Shown: positions 1 to 13,894, numbered from the stretch's first letter. The stretch: 64,000 nt of DNA from Nitrosomonadaceae bacterium (GCA_002721545.1 PBKR01000011.1:109034-173033); one strand, 5' to 3'. The notes: generated by a model from the letters alone, not told the origin. Made by a program: numbers and translations.

Positions 1-561
1 GGTAGACTGTCTCCTTATTTTTTTAATGCTGGGCTATTCAATGATGGTGAATCCTTACGTAAGATTGGACAATTTTACGCGAAAGCTATTCTTGCCGCAC
101 AGCTTCCTTTTGATATGCTGTTTGGCCCAGCATATAAAGGCATTCCCTTAGTTAGTGCTATTTCGATTAATCTCTCTGAAATTGGAAATAACTATCCATT
201 TTGCTTTAATAGAAAAGAAGCAAAAGATCATGGTGAAGGCGGGAATTTAATTGGGGCGCCTCTATCTGGAGAAATTCTAATAATTGATGATGTGATTTCA
301 GCGGGCACATCTATAAGTGAAGCTATAAATTTTATTTGTGCAGCTAGCGCCAGACCCTGTGGTGTAATCGTTTCACTCGACCGAATGGAACGGGGAGAAA
401 GCGGCTTATCAGCAATCCAAGAGATCCAAAAGGCATATAATATTCCAGTTATTAGTATTATCAATCTAGATGACTTAATGAGCTACATGAGTGGTAGGGA
501 TGATTTGGAGCTTAATCTGCATGCTGTAGAAAATTACCGAGCACAATATGGGATTACTTGA
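1..561 (+). CDS. pyrE: Orotate phosphoribosyltransferase, 5' end outside window
   Basis: Frame 1 is open from base 1 (GRLSPYFFNAGLFNDGESLRKIGQFYAKAI...) and continues into the 148-aa ORF; PRPP-binding motif ILIIDDVISAGTS. Confidence 0.93.
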   Translation, partial: GRLSPYFFNAGLFNDGESLRKIGQFYAKAILAAQLPFDMLFGPAYKGIPLVSAISINLSEIGNNYPFCFNRKEAKDHGEGGNLIGAPLSGEILIIDDVISAGTSISEAINFICAASARPCGVIVSLDRMERGESGLSAIQEIQKAYNIPVISIINLDDLMSYMSGRDDLELNLHAVENYRAQYGIT

Positions 562-627
562 TTAATATATTTAATTGAAAATCTATAATCCATAGATGCC
601 TATTTAAATGCTAAAAAATATATAATT

Positions 628-996
628 TTACCAGCGTCTCTTTGAGCAATTCCAACGATATAGAAACTTAGCGAAAATATTATATGTCCAGCGTGAGAGT
701 TGGCTGACTATGGGAAATTGAAGTAGTTTGGCTAACCAATGCTGTCCTCTAGTCTGTGACCATAAGACTATAAAAGCATCTATACCAATATAGAGCTGGC
801 CATTAATGTTTTCAACATAAAGCTTCTCTCTGACTTGATTCTGGGGAACATTAATTTTAGATAGCTCTTCTGGATTTGTATGTATATCAATCCAAATAAT
901 GTTTTTAAGGCCACATGCTTCCATCCGTTTACGTTGATTTTTAATGCCTGTATTACAAATAGGGCACGCGCTATTGTAATAAACTTTATTGGACAT
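628..996 (-). CDS. DCC-family thiol-disulfide oxidoreductase-like (DUF393) protein
   Basis: N-terminal YYNSACPICNTGI (CxxC) and FIVLWSQ..., typical of DUF393/DCC. Confidence 0.8.
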   Translation of the reverse strand: MSNKVYYNSACPICNTGIKNQRKRMEACGLKNIIWIDIHTNPEELSKINVPQNQVREKLYVENINGQLYIGIDAFIVLWSQTRGQHWLAKLLQFPIVSQLSRWTYNIFAKFLYRWNCSKRRW

Positions 997-1101
997 AATT
1001 TAATACACAAAAATATAAAATAGTATTTTTAATTTATGTACTAATTCTAGGTAGAGATTAACCCTTTATAGGTAATTTAAAACTAGAATCAACAGATAAA
1101 A

Positions 1102-2442
<1,341 letters not shown>

Positions 2443-2523
2443 TTAGGAGTCTATATTATAATTCTTAAGAAAAGGGTTATTATTGCTAGTAAGTGTTTGA
2501 AAAAAAGGGATTATAAAATTATA

Positions 2524-3696
2524 TTATATAGTGGTAATTTCCCATATTTTATTCTTTAGTACTAATTTCTTGTCACAATTATATGTATCTTTGTTTTTAC
2601 CCTGACCGGGTAATTTTATTATTACAATTTTACCCTTTTTGCGTAATTGCGCTATTTTCTTTTCAAGTAGCTTGTCATTTTTTCTATATGGAGCGAGGAT
2701 TCCTTTAGGGCATAAATTAGGTGGTTGATTTAGTTTCAACAATTCACGTAAATCCATACTAAATCCAGTAGCTGGGCGGGCTCGCCCAAATGCTTTTCCA
2801 ATTTCATCAAAACGCCCACCTAGTGCAATAGCGTTGGTATGATCTTTAGTATATGCTGAAAACACTATACCAGTGTGGTAATGATAACCTCGTAAATCTG
2901 ACAGATCGAATGCTAAGGAGCAGTTTTTTAATTTTATTTCTTTTGCTATTGCTTCTAATTCATCTAGTGCTTTTCTAATTTCTGGGTAATTAGGTAAAAC
3001 ATTTCGTGCTTGGGTTAGTATCTTTTTATCTCCATATAGCTTTGGTAATAACATTAATGCCTGACCTATTTTCTTTTTAATACCTTTACTAAATTCTGAG
3101 CAGAGAGTCTGTAAAGATGGAATATCCTTTGCCTGAAGTGCGTTAAACAATTCTATCTCTAAATTAGTTGGAATTTTTGCAGCTTTTACAAGGCTTCGAA
3201 ATATAGCCACATGACCAAGATCTAAATGAATATTATCTACTTTAAGCATTGCTAGGGCCTGTAGCATGAGGCGCTGAATTTCTAAGTCGCTTTCTATTCC
3301 AATGTGCCCATATAGTTCTCCACCGATTTGAAATGGTTCACGAGTACTAGTTATTCCTGTTGGTATAGTATGTAGTACGCTACCTGCATAGCATAAACGG
3401 GTAATACCGTTACAATTTAATAAGTGAGCATCAATACGTGCAGTTTGTGGTGTTATATCTGGACGCAGGCCTATCATTCTTCCACTCAATTGATCAATCA
3501 TTTTGAACATACGAAGATTCATATCGCTTCCGCTACCTGAAGTTAGGGATTCAACAAATTCCAGCATTGGAGGCGTTACTAGTTGATAACCATGTACTAA
3601 CAGCAAATCTAGGATTTGTCGTCGCATTGATTCGATACGTTGTGCTTCTGCAGGCAGAATATCTTCAATGTATTCGGGAAGGACCCAATTACGCAT
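2524..3696 (-). CDS. hisZ: ATP phosphoribosyltransferase regulatory subunit
   Basis: HisRS-like fold sequence (LRPDITPQTARIDAH, ALGGRFDEIGKAFGRARPATGFSMDLREL); located next to purA and hflCK. Confidence 0.93.
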   Translation of the reverse strand: MRNWVLPEYIEDILPAEAQRIESMRRQILDLLLVHGYQLVTPPMLEFVESLTSGSGSDMNLRMFKMIDQLSGRMIGLRPDITPQTARIDAHLLNCNGITRLCYAGSVLHTIPTGITSTREPFQIGGELYGHIGIESDLEIQRLMLQALAMLKVDNIHLDLGHVAIFRSLVKAAKIPTNLEIELFNALQAKDIPSLQTLCSEFSKGIKKKIGQALMLLPKLYGDKKILTQARNVLPNYPEIRKALDELEAIAKEIKLKNCSLAFDLSDLRGYHYHTGIVFSAYTKDHTNAIALGGRFDEIGKAFGRARPATGFSMDLRELLKLNQPPNLCPKGILAPYRKNDKLLEKKIAQLRKKGKIVIIKLPGQGKNKDTYNCDKKLVLKNKIWEITTI

Positions 3697-3741
3697 ATTT
3701 TTATCTAGAAATTTTTAGTTTAGAAAAGAAAAGATATGAGT

Positions 3742-3927
3742 TTATTTAATAAGGTACAGCATCAGTAATCCTAATAGCATAGAAGTTAGTCCTATGAAGC
3801 GAACCTGATTATCGGCAACCTCAGTTAGTTTTTTGAAGGTATCACGCCAAATACTAGGAAATAAGAATGGCAATATTCCTTCTAATACTAACATTAATGC
3901 AAATGCAATTAGCAAAGTGTCCCACAT
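3742..3927 (-). CDS. DUF2065 (YjeT-type) small membrane protein
   Basis: 61 aa, LMLVLEGILPFLFPSIWRDTFKKL...RFIGLTSMLLGLLMLYLI. Confidence 0.85.
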   Translation of the reverse strand: MWDTLLIAFALMLVLEGILPFLFPSIWRDTFKKLTEVADNQVRFIGLTSMLLGLLMLYLIK

Positions 3928-4057
3928 ATTTCTAATAACTCCAATAGTATATTTTTATATCGAAGCTTTTAAAAAATCAATGCTAGCTGTAACTATAATA
4001 AAAACTACTAAATTAATATAATAATTTTAATTAATGTCAAACCAAATTATTTATTTC

Positions 4058-4924
4058 TTACTGTTTTTTTGAATTTTTCAAGTATTTGAAGAATTCAGAA
4101 TTTGGCTCAAGAACCATTATATCATTCTGGTTCTGGAAACTTTGTTTATAAGCTTCTAGGCTGCGATAGAAAGAATAGAACTCTGGGTTCTTTTTGAATG
4201 CCTCAGCATATATTTTTGTGGCTTTAGCGTCTCCTTCGCCCTTAATTTTTTGCGCATCTCGATATGCTTTAGCTATAATTACTTCGCGCTGTCGATCAGC
4301 ATTAGAACGAATTTTTTCAGATTCTGCAAAACCAGTGGATCTTAATTCATTAGCTACGCGCTTTCTTTCTGCTTCCATTCTTCTGTAGACTGATTCACTT
4401 ACTTCTTGTGGTAAATCTACTCTTTTTAAGCGAACATCTACTACTTCTACTCCAATATTACGAGCATCAACATCAGCCTTCTGACGCATTATCTCCATAA
4501 TTTTATCGCGTTGACCTGAAACTACTTCATGTACTGTACGATTACCAAATTCATCACGTAAGCTTGAGTTTACAGTTTGTGCTAAGCGTACTCTTGCTAA
4601 TGCTTCATCACCCTGTACACTGATGTAATACTGTTTTACATCAACGATACGCCACTTAACAAATAAATCCACTAGCACATTCTTTTTCTCTGATGTGATG
4701 AACCGCTCAGGCTCTTCAGAATCCATTGTTAAGATACGTGAATCAAAAAACCGCACATTCTGTACTATTGGGATTTTAAAATATAATCCTGGAGATGTTT
4801 TTACAGAGACAACCTCTCCTAGCTGAAAGACTATCGCTCTTTGACGTTGGTCAACAATATATAGCGAAGAACTTATTAAAAGGAATAAAACAACAATAAT
4901 GGCTAAAAATGTTTGACTTTTCAT
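4058..4924 (-). CDS. hflC: FtsH protease modulator HflC
   Basis: SPFH/prohibitin protein, VDQRQRAIVFQLGEVVSVKTSPGLYFKIP; adjacent to hflK. Confidence 0.96.
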   Translation of the reverse strand: MKSQTFLAIIVVLFLLISSSLYIVDQRQRAIVFQLGEVVSVKTSPGLYFKIPIVQNVRFFDSRILTMDSEEPERFITSEKKNVLVDLFVKWRIVDVKQYYISVQGDEALARVRLAQTVNSSLRDEFGNRTVHEVVSGQRDKIMEIMRQKADVDARNIGVEVVDVRLKRVDLPQEVSESVYRRMEAERKRVANELRSTGFAESEKIRSNADRQREVIIAKAYRDAQKIKGEGDAKATKIYAEAFKKNPEFYSFYRSLEAYKQSFQNQNDIMVLEPNSEFFKYLKNSKKQ

Positions 4925-6154
4925 TTATCTTGACTCCCGTTCGCGGATTCGGAATACTTCACGAGAACGCTGCGTACGTGTTGTACTTCTTGGTTCTGGT
5001 TGGGCCTCATCTTGTGTAGGAGCTGCTGTAGTAGCTGCCGGAGTTACTGGAGTAGTTGCTGAAGTAGTGGAGCTCTGTCCTATTATTTTATCTAGTGGCA
5101 AATACATTAGATTATTGCTGCTTTTTGAATCTACTAATACCTTGTTTGATTTTTTTAATACTTCTTGCATCGTATCGAGGTAAAGGCGATCACGGGTTAC
5201 ATTAGGGGCTTTACTATATTCAACTAATATCTGATCAAATCGGTTAGCATCACCGGTAGAGTTCTCTATTACTCGCTGCTTATACCCTTCAGACTCTTCT
5301 AGTATGCGAGCTGCATTACCTTTTGCTTTTGGGATAACATCATTAGCATAAGCCTCCCCTTCATTTTTTTGTCTTTCTTTATCTTGCCCTGCTTTAACTG
5401 CATCATCAAATGCTGCCTGAACTTGTTCTGGCGGTTGAGCATTTTGCATAGTAACTTTGCTTATAGCAATTCCTATTTTGTAATGATCAAGCAGCCCTTG
5501 CATTAGTACTGTTGCCTTTGCTGCTACATCTTCACGCCCTTCGTAGAGAACATAATCCATACTGCTTTTTCCAATAACTTCACGAATTGATGATTCTGCA
5601 GCTTGTAATACTGCTTCATCTGGATTACGGTTATTAAATAGGTATTCTTGAGGGCTTTTAAGGATATATTGCACAGCAAACTGAATATCAATAATATTTT
5701 CATCATCAGTTAACATTAATGACTCTTTTAGTACTTTACTAGATACATTATTACGATATCCAATTTCAATAGTCCTAACTTGACTTACATTAACAAGTTC
5801 AACCGTTTCTGCTGGATAAGGTAAATGCCAGCCTAAACCTGCTGGAGTTGTTTCACTATATTGTCCAAAACGTAGAACTACCCCACGTTGACCTTCATTG
5901 ACAATATAAAACCCGCTAGCTATCCATAACAATAAAAGTATGCCGAGGAGAACGCCAATACTTACACCTCCACCAAGACGTTTAAAATTATCACCTCCAG
6001 ATCCGCCTCCATCCTTGCTGCCATTGTTGCTTGGACGTTTTTTACGGCCACCAAAAAGGTCATTAAGCTTTTTGTTAACGTTACGTAGCATTTCATCCAG
6101 ATCGGGCGGCCCAGATCCATCTTTTTTTCGGCCCCACTGCGGATCATTTCCCAT
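4925..6154 (-). CDS. hflK: FtsH protease modulator HflK
   Basis: Gly-rich N-terminus, FYIVNEGQRGVVLRFGQYSETTPAGLGWHLPYP. Confidence 0.96.
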   Translation of the reverse strand: MGNDPQWGRKKDGSGPPDLDEMLRNVNKKLNDLFGGRKKRPSNNGSKDGGGSGGDNFKRLGGGVSIGVLLGILLLLWIASGFYIVNEGQRGVVLRFGQYSETTPAGLGWHLPYPAETVELVNVSQVRTIEIGYRNNVSSKVLKESLMLTDDENIIDIQFAVQYILKSPQEYLFNNRNPDEAVLQAAESSIREVIGKSSMDYVLYEGREDVAAKATVLMQGLLDHYKIGIAISKVTMQNAQPPEQVQAAFDDAVKAGQDKERQKNEGEAYANDVIPKAKGNAARILEESEGYKQRVIENSTGDANRFDQILVEYSKAPNVTRDRLYLDTMQEVLKKSNKVLVDSKSSNNLMYLPLDKIIGQSSTTSATTPVTPAATTAAPTQDEAQPEPRSTTRTQRSREVFRIRERESR

Positions 6155-6256
6155 AATAATGTTTATTCCAATTTATTGTATTAATTAAGTTCGACGAGCG
6201 AGCAGCTTAGTAAGTTCCATTAGCTTAAATGGGAGTTAATAATATTTATTATGTAT

Positions 6257-7447
6257 TTAATTGGTTATAGTGCATCCATCGTCTAATGTTTTAATTTGAG
6301 GCAATATTTTACACCATTGTGGTTTGCTTTGTTTAATTACTTCAGCTAGTGCAAGCTTAATGAAATCAAGTCCTTCGCCAGTTTTTGCACTTAGACGAAT
6401 TAATTCTATTCTACCATACTCGTTACGCCGATACCCAGATGTTCCTTGTGATTCGTTTGTTAAATCAATTTTGTTTAATATTAATATCTGTGGAACTGTA
6501 TCAGCACCAATTTCCTGTAGTACTTTATTCACTTCTTCAATTTGTTCTTCTCGATTAGGACTACTTGCATCTACTACATGTAGTAGTACATCTGACTGTA
6601 CAGTTTCTTCTAGTGTTGCTTTAAATGCTGCGATTAGAGTATGTGGTAGTTCACGGATAAAACCTACAGTGTCTGAGATAACTAATGGGCCATGTCCTGG
6701 AATATAAAGCTTACGAGTAGTTGCATCTAATGTTGCAAAAAGTTTATTTGCAGCATATGCATTTGTCCTAGTAAGAGAATTAAATAAGGTAGATTTGCCT
6801 ACGTTAGTATAACCAATGATAGAAACTGATATAACATTGGCCCTTTTTCTCGTACGTCTTTGAATATTTCTGCGGGATTGTAGTTTTATAAGTTTTTCTT
6901 TTAGTAATTTAACTCTCTTACCAAGTAGCCTTCGATCTGTTTCAAGTTGAGTTTCTCCAGGACCACGTAAACCTATACCACCTTTTTGTCGTTCTAAATG
7001 AGTCCATCCACGTACTAAGTGAGTGGCTAGGTATTGGAGTTGTGCTAGCTCAACTTGGAGTTTTCCTTCATGGCTTTTAGCTCGTTGGGCAAATATATCT
7101 AAAATTAGGCTAGTGCGGTCAATTACGCGGCAATTAAGATATATCCTTAAATTTCGTTGTTGAGCAGAAGAGAGATTGTTATTAAATATTACTAGCTGAG
7201 CACCAGTTTGCCTTAATATTCTTGCAATTTCCTCTACTTTTCCTTTACCTGCATAAGTAGCAGGATTAGGTTTATGGCGCTTGCTCTTTATCTCTGCAAG
7301 GATTATAAGCTTATCACTTATTGCTAGTTGCCGTAATTCTTCTAAGTCTTCTGAATACTTACTGCTGTCAACATTTAAGCTTACTAGAATAGTAGTGTTT
7401 TCTTTATTTATTGCATTAGTGAAATTACCAGTAATATTATCAGGCAT
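6257..7447 (-). CDS. hflX: GTPase HflX
   Basis: [12 protein letters not shown], [26 protein letters not shown]. Confidence 0.96.
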   Translation of the reverse strand: MPDNITGNFTNAINKENTTILVSLNVDSSKYSEDLEELRQLAISDKLIILAEIKSKRHKPNPATYAGKGKVEEIARILRQTGAQLVIFNNNLSSAQQRNLRIYLNCRVIDRTSLILDIFAQRAKSHEGKLQVELAQLQYLATHLVRGWTHLERQKGGIGLRGPGETQLETDRRLLGKRVKLLKEKLIKLQSRRNIQRRTRKRANVISVSIIGYTNVGKSTLFNSLTRTNAYAANKLFATLDATTRKLYIPGHGPLVISDTVGFIRELPHTLIAAFKATLEETVQSDVLLHVVDASSPNREEQIEEVNKVLQEIGADTVPQILILNKIDLTNESQGTSGYRRNEYGRIELIRLSAKTGEGLDFIKLALAEVIKQSKPQWCKILPQIKTLDDGCTITN

Positions 7448-7691
7448 CAGAATCAGGTATAGCTGGCATTTCTAGTTCAGTAGAGAAAGCTTTAGTAGGA
7501 ACAACAGTAGAAATAGCGTGCTTATATACCATTTGTGTCACTGTATTTTTTAGAAGAATTACATACTGATCAAATGATTCAATTTGACCTTGTAGTTTAA
7601 TGCCATTTACCAAATAAATTGATACTGGGATGTATTCTTTTCGTAAGGCATTTAAAAATGGATCCTGTAAGAGTTGTCCTTTAACTGCCAT
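7440..7691 (-). CDS. hfq: RNA chaperone Hfq
   Basis: [45 protein letters not shown]; overlaps hflX start. Confidence 0.98.
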   Translation of the reverse strand: MAVKGQLLQDPFLNALRKEYIPVSIYLVNGIKLQGQIESFDQYVILLKNTVTQMVYKHAISTVVPTKAFSTELEMPAIPDSDA

Positions 7692-7903
7692 TGGAGCCTC
7701 CTTATTTTAATTATTAAAATGCTAACTTTACTTTATTTTTTGTAGTAAATCTATATTTTTAGGACTAAGATAAGTAGTTTATATTTTATATAACTACATG
7801 TTATTATTTCATAAAATTAATAGTGAATTTAGAAAACTTTAATTTATTGGCATTTTATTTCTGGCTAAATTACTTAATTTTATTTTTGGTATATTTTGTT
7901 TCT

Positions 7904-8437
7904 CTAACATTTATTTTTTAGATAGATACGATTATATTTACTATATTTAGTAATTTCATGGGACTCATGATTAAGCAATCTCGCTAATTCAGTCAGGGCC
8001 TCATAATATACTTGTCTTTTAAATTCAACTACCGATTCAAGTTCAATCCAGTATTGATTCCAGCGCCACGCATCAAATTCAGGGCGTATATTTGCACGAA
8101 GTGATACATCAGAGTCTCGTCCTACCAAACGCAATAAATACCAAATTTGTTTCTGGCCTTTATAATTGCCACGACATTCACGTTTTATCCAATTATCAGG
8201 CACGTCATAACGTAGCCAATCACGTGTACGGCCAACAATTTTTATATGCCGTGGGTGCAGCCCTGTTTCTTCTGTTAATTCTCTATACATAGCTTGTTTT
8301 GGACTTTCTCCAGGGTTAATTCCCCCTTGAGGGAACTGCCAAGAATTCTGTTTAACACGTTTTCCCCAGAACACTTCATTCTTCTTATTTAGAAGAATGA
8401 TACCAACATTGGAGCGATATCCGTTACGATCGATCAT
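7904..8437 (-). CDS. rppH: RNA pyrophosphohydrolase (Nudix)
   Basis: [17 protein letters not shown]..., Nudix box [23 protein letters not shown]. Confidence 0.95.
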   Translation of the reverse strand: MIDRNGYRSNVGIILLNKKNEVFWGKRVKQNSWQFPQGGINPGESPKQAMYRELTEETGLHPRHIKIVGRTRDWLRYDVPDNWIKRECRGNYKGQKQIWYLLRLVGRDSDVSLRANIRPEFDAWRWNQYWIELESVVEFKRQVYYEALTELARLLNHESHEITKYSKYNRIYLKNKC

Positions 8438-8732
8438 ATAGTTATTAATGTTATCCGTTTATATAAGATTGATACAGATTTTTTCATACTTTATACTAGA
8501 ATGAAAGTAAACGCTAAATTAATAAAGATATTCAACTAAATTTATAGCATTTAGATTTAATTCTCTAGTAAGTGTTATATTCAATTTCCATTGTATAAAA
8601 TAATTATTGTTTCTATTTCATTGTCATGAAGATAGGTGTTTTCCAAAAATTATTTATTAAGGTGCGATATACATAAATATAAAATTTTATGCTTAAACAC
8701 TTATGGACATAAATGTTGAGGGTAAAAAACAT

Positions 8733-8792
8733 ATGATAAATATTCTTAAGGTCGGATTATCTGGATTGAATTTCTTTGATGGAGCCAAGTGA
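8733..8792 (+). CDS. Possible short upstream ORF (19 aa) translationally coupled to proS
   Basis: ATG at 8733 preceded by [27 protein letters not shown] overlaps the proS ATG as TGATG. Short, so it could be chance. Confidence 0.25.
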   Translation: MINILKVGLSGLNFFDGAK

Positions 8793-10495
8793 TGCGTGTA
8801 TCGCAATTTTTTATTTCTACCTATAAAGAGGCTCCTGCTGAAGCTGAATTAGTAAGCCATAGTCTAATGTTACGTGCTGGCTTTATTAAAAAACTTGGAA
8901 GTGGTCTATATACTTGGATGCCACTAGGTTTGAGAGTTTTGCGTAAAGTAGAGTCTATTATTAGGGAAGAAATGAATAAATCTGGTGCAGTAGAGTTACT
9001 TATGCCTGTAATGCAGCCAGCAGAATTATGGAGAGAGACAAAGCGTTGGGATAAATTTGGATCATTAATGATGAGAATGCAAGATCGTTACCAACATGAT
9101 TTTTGTTTTGGCCCAACACATGAAGAAGTAATTACTGACATTGTACGTAAAGAAATAAAAAGTTATCGTCAGATTCCTCTTATTCTATATCAAATTCAAA
9201 CTAAATTTCGAGATGAGATTCGTCCGCGCTTTGGTGTGATGCGTGCGCGTGAATTTGTAATGAAAGATGCATACTCATTTCATACTGATAGTTCTAGTCT
9301 AGAGGAAGCATATAAGGCTATGCATATAACTTATACTAAAATATTTAGTCGCTTAGGGTTAAATTTCCGTGTTGTAGAGGCTGATCCCGGCGCAATAGGT
9401 GGTGGGAGCTCGCATGAATTTCACGTATTAGCTGAATCAGGTGAAGATAGTATTGCTTTTTGTCCAGACTCACCCTATGCGGCTAATATAGAATTTGCTG
9501 AGTCCATGAAATCAGATAAATTACGCAATAAAGCTAATTGTCCTATGGAGAAAATTGCAACAGCTAATAGAAAAACTTGTGAAGAAGTAGCAAATTTTTT
9601 AAATGTACCACTTCAAAACACTGTTAAAACGTTAGCTGTGATAGTGAACCATGAAATGATTTTGTTGTTATTACGTGGCGATCATTGCTTAAATGAGTTA
9701 AAAACTAAAAAGATTCCATTACTAAAAGATTTTCGGCTAGCTAATAAAGAAGAGATTATTAAGAAAATAAGCTGTCCTGCAGGATATATAGGGCCAGTAG
9801 GCTCTGATTTAACCATTGTTTCAGATGTATCAGTAATAGAAATGAGTGATTTTATTTGCGGCTCAAATGAGGAAGGTAGCCATTTTACTGGAGTTAATTT
9901 TGGTCGTGATTTGAAAGAGCCTGATCATGTATTTGATATTCGTAATGTTGTTCCAGGTGATTTATCTCCTGATGGTAAAGGTAAATTACAGATTTGCAAG
10001 GGTATTGAGGTTGGACATATTTTTAAATTGAATACTGAATATTCTAAGGCAATGAAAGCTTGTTATTTGGATGATTCTGGTCAGTCTGTACCTATAGAAA
10101 TGGGGTGTTATGGTATCGGTGTATCACGTATAGTGGCTGCAGCTATTGAGCAAAAAAATGATAAGCGTGGCATCATTCTTCCATTTGAAATGGCACCTTT
10201 TCACGTTGTAATTGTGCCTATAGGAATGAGCAACAATAAATTGATAAAAATTGAATCTGAGAAACTATATAAGAAATTATCTGCTATTGGTATTGAGGTT
10301 TTACTTGATGATCGTAATGAACGCCCAGGTGTTATGTTTGCAGATATGGAATTAATTGGGATTCCCCACCGTATCGTTATTGGGGAGCGTTGTTTAAGAG
10401 AGGGAAAAATTGAATATAAGGGTAGGTGTGATGCAGAGCATCAGGATATTCCCTTACTAAATATAGTTGATTTTATAAAATCAACTTTAGTTTAA
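8792..10495 (+). CDS. proS: Prolyl-tRNA synthetase
   Basis: [46 protein letters not shown]; full-length. Confidence 0.98.
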   Translation: MRVSQFFISTYKEAPAEAELVSHSLMLRAGFIKKLGSGLYTWMPLGLRVLRKVESIIREEMNKSGAVELLMPVMQPAELWRETKRWDKFGSLMMRMQDRYQHDFCFGPTHEEVITDIVRKEIKSYRQIPLILYQIQTKFRDEIRPRFGVMRAREFVMKDAYSFHTDSSSLEEAYKAMHITYTKIFSRLGLNFRVVEADPGAIGGGSSHEFHVLAESGEDSIAFCPDSPYAANIEFAESMKSDKLRNKANCPMEKIATANRKTCEEVANFLNVPLQNTVKTLAVIVNHEMILLLLRGDHCLNELKTKKIPLLKDFRLANKEEIIKKISCPAGYIGPVGSDLTIVSDVSVIEMSDFICGSNEEGSHFTGVNFGRDLKEPDHVFDIRNVVPGDLSPDGKGKLQICKGIEVGHIFKLNTEYSKAMKACYLDDSGQSVPIEMGCYGIGVSRIVAAAIEQKNDKRGIILPFEMAPFHVVIVPIGMSNNKLIKIESEKLYKKLSAIGIEVLLDDRNERPGVMFADMELIGIPHRIVIGERCLREGKIEYKGRCDAEHQDIPLLNIVDFIKSTLV

Positions 10496-10612
10496 AAATA
10501 TCCATATTATAGATCATGAGTGATTTTTCAAGATTAGATCCTAGATTTAGTGGGGGTTGATTTTAGCTCTTCATATCAGTCTGCTCATGATGGTTTATTA
10601 TGTTTCAGGGTG

Positions 10613-12130
10613 TCATTTCTGCAACTTACTATGTAAGTTATTAAGAGCGCTGAGGTAGGCTTTTGCAGATGCCGTTACAATATCAGTATCTGATCCGTTA
10701 CCGTTAGCAATTCGTCCTGATTTTTGTAATCTTACTGTTACCTCTCCTTGTGAATCAGTACCGCTAGTAATATTGTTTACTGAATATAATTGTAATTCTG
10801 CATCGCTAGAAAGGATCTTTTCAATTGCACGGAAAGTAGCATCAACTGGACCACTACCATTAGATTCTGCTTGTAATTCTTTACCCATTTCAGAAATTAC
10901 CACCTTTGCATATGGTGTTTTACCAGTCTCACTATGGGCTGTTAGAGACACAAGCTTGTAATGTTCTTGTAGATTAGTAGCCTCATTAGAAACTAGTGCA
11001 TGTAAATCCTCATCGAAGATGTCATGTTTCTTGTCAGCTAATTCTTTGAAACGAATAAATGTGGTATTGAATATTTTTTCTGATTCTAATTCGATTCCAA
11101 GTTCAGTTAGACGGCTACGAAGTGCATTACGTCCAGAATGTTTCCCAAGTGATAATTTATTAGCTCCCCAGCCAACATCTTCAGCGCGCATAATCTCATA
11201 TGTTTCACGATGCTTCAATACACCATCTTGGTGGATACCAGCTTCATGCGCAAATGCATTTGCTCCGACAATAGCTTTATTAGGCTGTACTGGGAAGCCA
11301 GTTATACTAGAAACAAGCTTACTCGTTGGTACGATATGAGTAGCATCTATAGTTGTATCGCAAAGAAACAGGTCCTGGCGAGTACGGACTGCCATTACAA
11401 TTTCTTCAAGAGATGCATTACCTGCACGCTCTCCTAAACCATTAATAGTACATTCAACTTGGCGTGCACCATTTATTACCGCTGCTAATGAGTTAGCAAC
11501 TGCTAGGCCTAAATCATTATGGCAGTGTACTGAAAATATTGCTTTATCAGAATTAGGTACTTGTTTACGTATAGTATGTATGAGTTGGCCAAATTGTTCT
11601 GGCATCGTAAAGCCAACAGTATCTGGGATATTAAGGGTTTTTGCTCCTGCTTCAATAACTCCTTCTAACACTCTACAAAGAAAATCAAGATTTGAGCGAC
11701 CCGCATCTTCTGGAGAGAATTCTACATTGTCAGTGTATTGACGTGCCCATTTTACAGCTTTAACGGCTTGTTCAAATACTTGGTCAGGAGACATACGTAG
11801 TTTTTTTTCCATATGAACTGGTGAAGTGGCAATAAAGGTATGAATACGTGCTGAATTTGCACCTCTTAGAGCTTCTCCAGCACGATCAATATCATTCTTA
11901 GTAGCACGAGCCAATCCGCATATAGTACTTTCTTTAATATTTTTAGCTACTGCTTTTACTGCTTCAAAATCACCGTTGGAGGCAGCTGGAAACCCAGCTT
12001 CTATGATGTCAACTTTCATACGTTCTAGATGTCGTGCAATCCGGATTTTTTCTTCCTGGGTCATAGATGCACCAGGACTTTGTTCGCCATCACGTAGAGT
12101 TGTATCAAAAACTATTAAATGCTCTTTCAT
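10613..12130 (-). CDS. leuA: 2-isopropylmalate synthase
   Basis: [40 protein letters not shown] track extends to 12193, but the internal ATG fits the family N-terminus better. Confidence 0.97.
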   Translation of the reverse strand: MKEHLIVFDTTLRDGEQSPGASMTQEEKIRIARHLERMKVDIIEAGFPAASNGDFEAVKAVAKNIKESTICGLARATKNDIDRAGEALRGANSARIHTFIATSPVHMEKKLRMSPDQVFEQAVKAVKWARQYTDNVEFSPEDAGRSNLDFLCRVLEGVIEAGAKTLNIPDTVGFTMPEQFGQLIHTIRKQVPNSDKAIFSVHCHNDLGLAVANSLAAVINGARQVECTINGLGERAGNASLEEIVMAVRTRQDLFLCDTTIDATHIVPTSKLVSSITGFPVQPNKAIVGANAFAHEAGIHQDGVLKHRETYEIMRAEDVGWGANKLSLGKHSGRNALRSRLTELGIELESEKIFNTTFIRFKELADKKHDIFDEDLHALVSNEATNLQEHYKLVSLTAHSETGKTPYAKVVISEMGKELQAESNGSGPVDATFRAIEKILSSDAELQLYSVNNITSGTDSQGEVTVRLQKSGRIANGNGSDTDIVTASAKAYLSALNNLHSKLQK

Positions 12131-12374
12131 TCTTTCTCTATCTCCATCATATATAGAAAAAATCTGAGTTGAAATACAGAATTTGCAAAGCATATTCTGT
12201 TAGATAAGACATTAGAATTAGATATAATAATCAGCGCGCAAGGCGCAGCAGAGATTTTGACAATAGCATCAAGCTATGTGAGTGATAAAAATAAAGATGA
12301 CTATAAATATGTTTCATATGTTTAAATATAAACGGTTTTTTATTTTTACGCAACAAAGTGTGGATAAGATTTTT

Positions 12375-13139
12375 TTAAGTATTGGTTGGTTTTTTCTTCT
12401 TTTTCCATTGTAATACCCATGTAAAATAACCAGATAATGCGTAAAGCATAAATAAGCAAAAAAGAACAACAGGTGGTTGGCTAGGGATTAGCACAAAGAA
12501 GAATAGTGCTAGTAGCAGCACCGTTATAAATGGTACGCTCTTGCGTAAATTTATTTCCTTTCCACTGTAATAGGGTAAGTTACTAACCATAGTAAATCCA
12601 GCAAATATTGTAATACTCCAAGCTAACCATTTTATATCTGCCCCTGCAATTTTAAAGTCTAGCATTACCCAAACTAATCCAGCAATTAGTGCGGCAGCAG
12701 CCGGACTAGGTAGTCCTTGGAAAAATCGTTTGTCTAATACTACTGTTTTCGTGTTAAAGCGTGCAAGACGAAGTGCTGTACAGGTGCAATAAACAAAAGC
12801 TGCTATCCATCCCCATTTTCCCATATCCTTTAGGGCCCACTCATATATAACTAATGCAGGGGCAGCACCAAATGAGATCATATCTGATAGGCTATCATAT
12901 TCGGCTCCAAATTCACTCTGAGTATGAGTGAGTCTTGCTACGCGTCCATCTAGACCGTCTAGAACCATAGCAATAAAAATTGCTACTGCAGAATATTCAA
13001 AATTTCCATTCATTGCTTGCACAATGGCATAAAATCCAGCAAATAGCGCTGCTGTAGTAAACAGGTTAGGAAGTAAATAGATACCCCGTCGCCGTAGCTT
13101 TGATTTAAACATTATGCGAGGTTGGTTAGGATCGTACAT
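12375..13139 (-). CDS. pssA: CDP-diacylglycerol--serine O-phosphatidyltransferase
   Basis: CDP-alcohol phosphotransferase motif DGLDGRVARLTHTQSEFGAEYDSLSD. Confidence 0.95.
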   Translation of the reverse strand: MYDPNQPRIMFKSKLRRRGIYLLPNLFTTAALFAGFYAIVQAMNGNFEYSAVAIFIAMVLDGLDGRVARLTHTQSEFGAEYDSLSDMISFGAAPALVIYEWALKDMGKWGWIAAFVYCTCTALRLARFNTKTVVLDKRFFQGLPSPAAAALIAGLVWVMLDFKIAGADIKWLAWSITIFAGFTMVSNLPYYSGKEINLRKSVPFITVLLLALFFFVLIPSQPPVVLFCLFMLYALSGYFTWVLQWKKKKKPTNT

Positions 13140-13246
13140 TATTTATGCAATACAATAAAAGATCAATGCATGGTAAACCGTTACGTTATGATGGTAAACA
13201 GAATATTCATTATTAATGAAAATTAAAGGATTAGGTTATAAAGGGT

Positions 13247-13894
13247 TCAAGGTGTCAATTCGGCTAGTATACTTAATGTTGCTTGGACTTTGTCTCCAAT
13301 ATTTACCCTTATTTTAGTATTAAGTGGTAGATAAACATCAACCCGTGATCCAAAACGGATAAAACCAAAGCGTTGTCCCCGTGTAAGATGTTCGCCAATT
13401 TTTGTATGACAAACTATACGTTTTGCAATTAGGCCAGCAATTTGTACACAAGTTATATCAAGGTCATTATTAGTTTTTATCCAAAGCGCGTTACGTTCAT
13501 TCTCAAGTGAAGCTTTAGGTAAGCTAGCATTAATAAACTTACCAGGAAAATACCATTTATTATGTACCTCTCCATCTACAGGGCTACGATTAGAATGTAC
13601 ATTAAATATATTCATGAATACACTTATTTTTATAGCATCACGATTAAGATATGGATCGTGTGTATTCTCAACTGCTACTATTCTTCCATCTGCAGGTGAC
13701 ACAATAGCATTAGAAATTTGTGGAACAATTCGTGGTGGATCACGGAAAAATTGTAAAATAAAAAATGCAATAATCCAGAATAGAATAGACCAAGTCCAGC
13801 TTGCAAAAATACTTACTAAGATAGCAATTGCAAAAGATCCTGCAATAAAAGGCCATCCTTCACGGGCAAAGAAAGGGTGAGGATAATTCGTCAT
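13247..13894 (-). CDS. psd: Phosphatidylserine decarboxylase proenzyme
   Basis: [42 protein letters not shown]; adjacent to pssA. Confidence 0.95.
   Translation of the reverse strand: MTNYPHPFFAREGWPFIAGSFAIAILVSIFASWTWSILFWIIAFFILQFFRDPPRIVPQISNAIVSPADGRIVAVENTHDPYLNRDAIKISVFMNIFNVHSNRSPVDGEVHNKWYFPGKFINASLPKASLENERNALWIKTNNDLDITCVQIAGLIAKRIVCHTKIGEHLTRGQRFGFIRFGSRVDVYLPLNTKIRVNIGDKVQATLSILAELTP

Noticed and set aside
780-1010. 76-aa minus-strand ORF overlapping the DCC protein
   Set aside because: Alternate frame of 628..996, which has the conserved CPIC motif.
5940-6188. Pro/Arg-rich plus-strand ORF
   Set aside because: Antisense to the Gly-rich N-terminus of hflK, composition artefact.
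6324-6707. 127-aa plus-strand Ser-rich ORF
   Set aside because: Antisense shadow of hflX.
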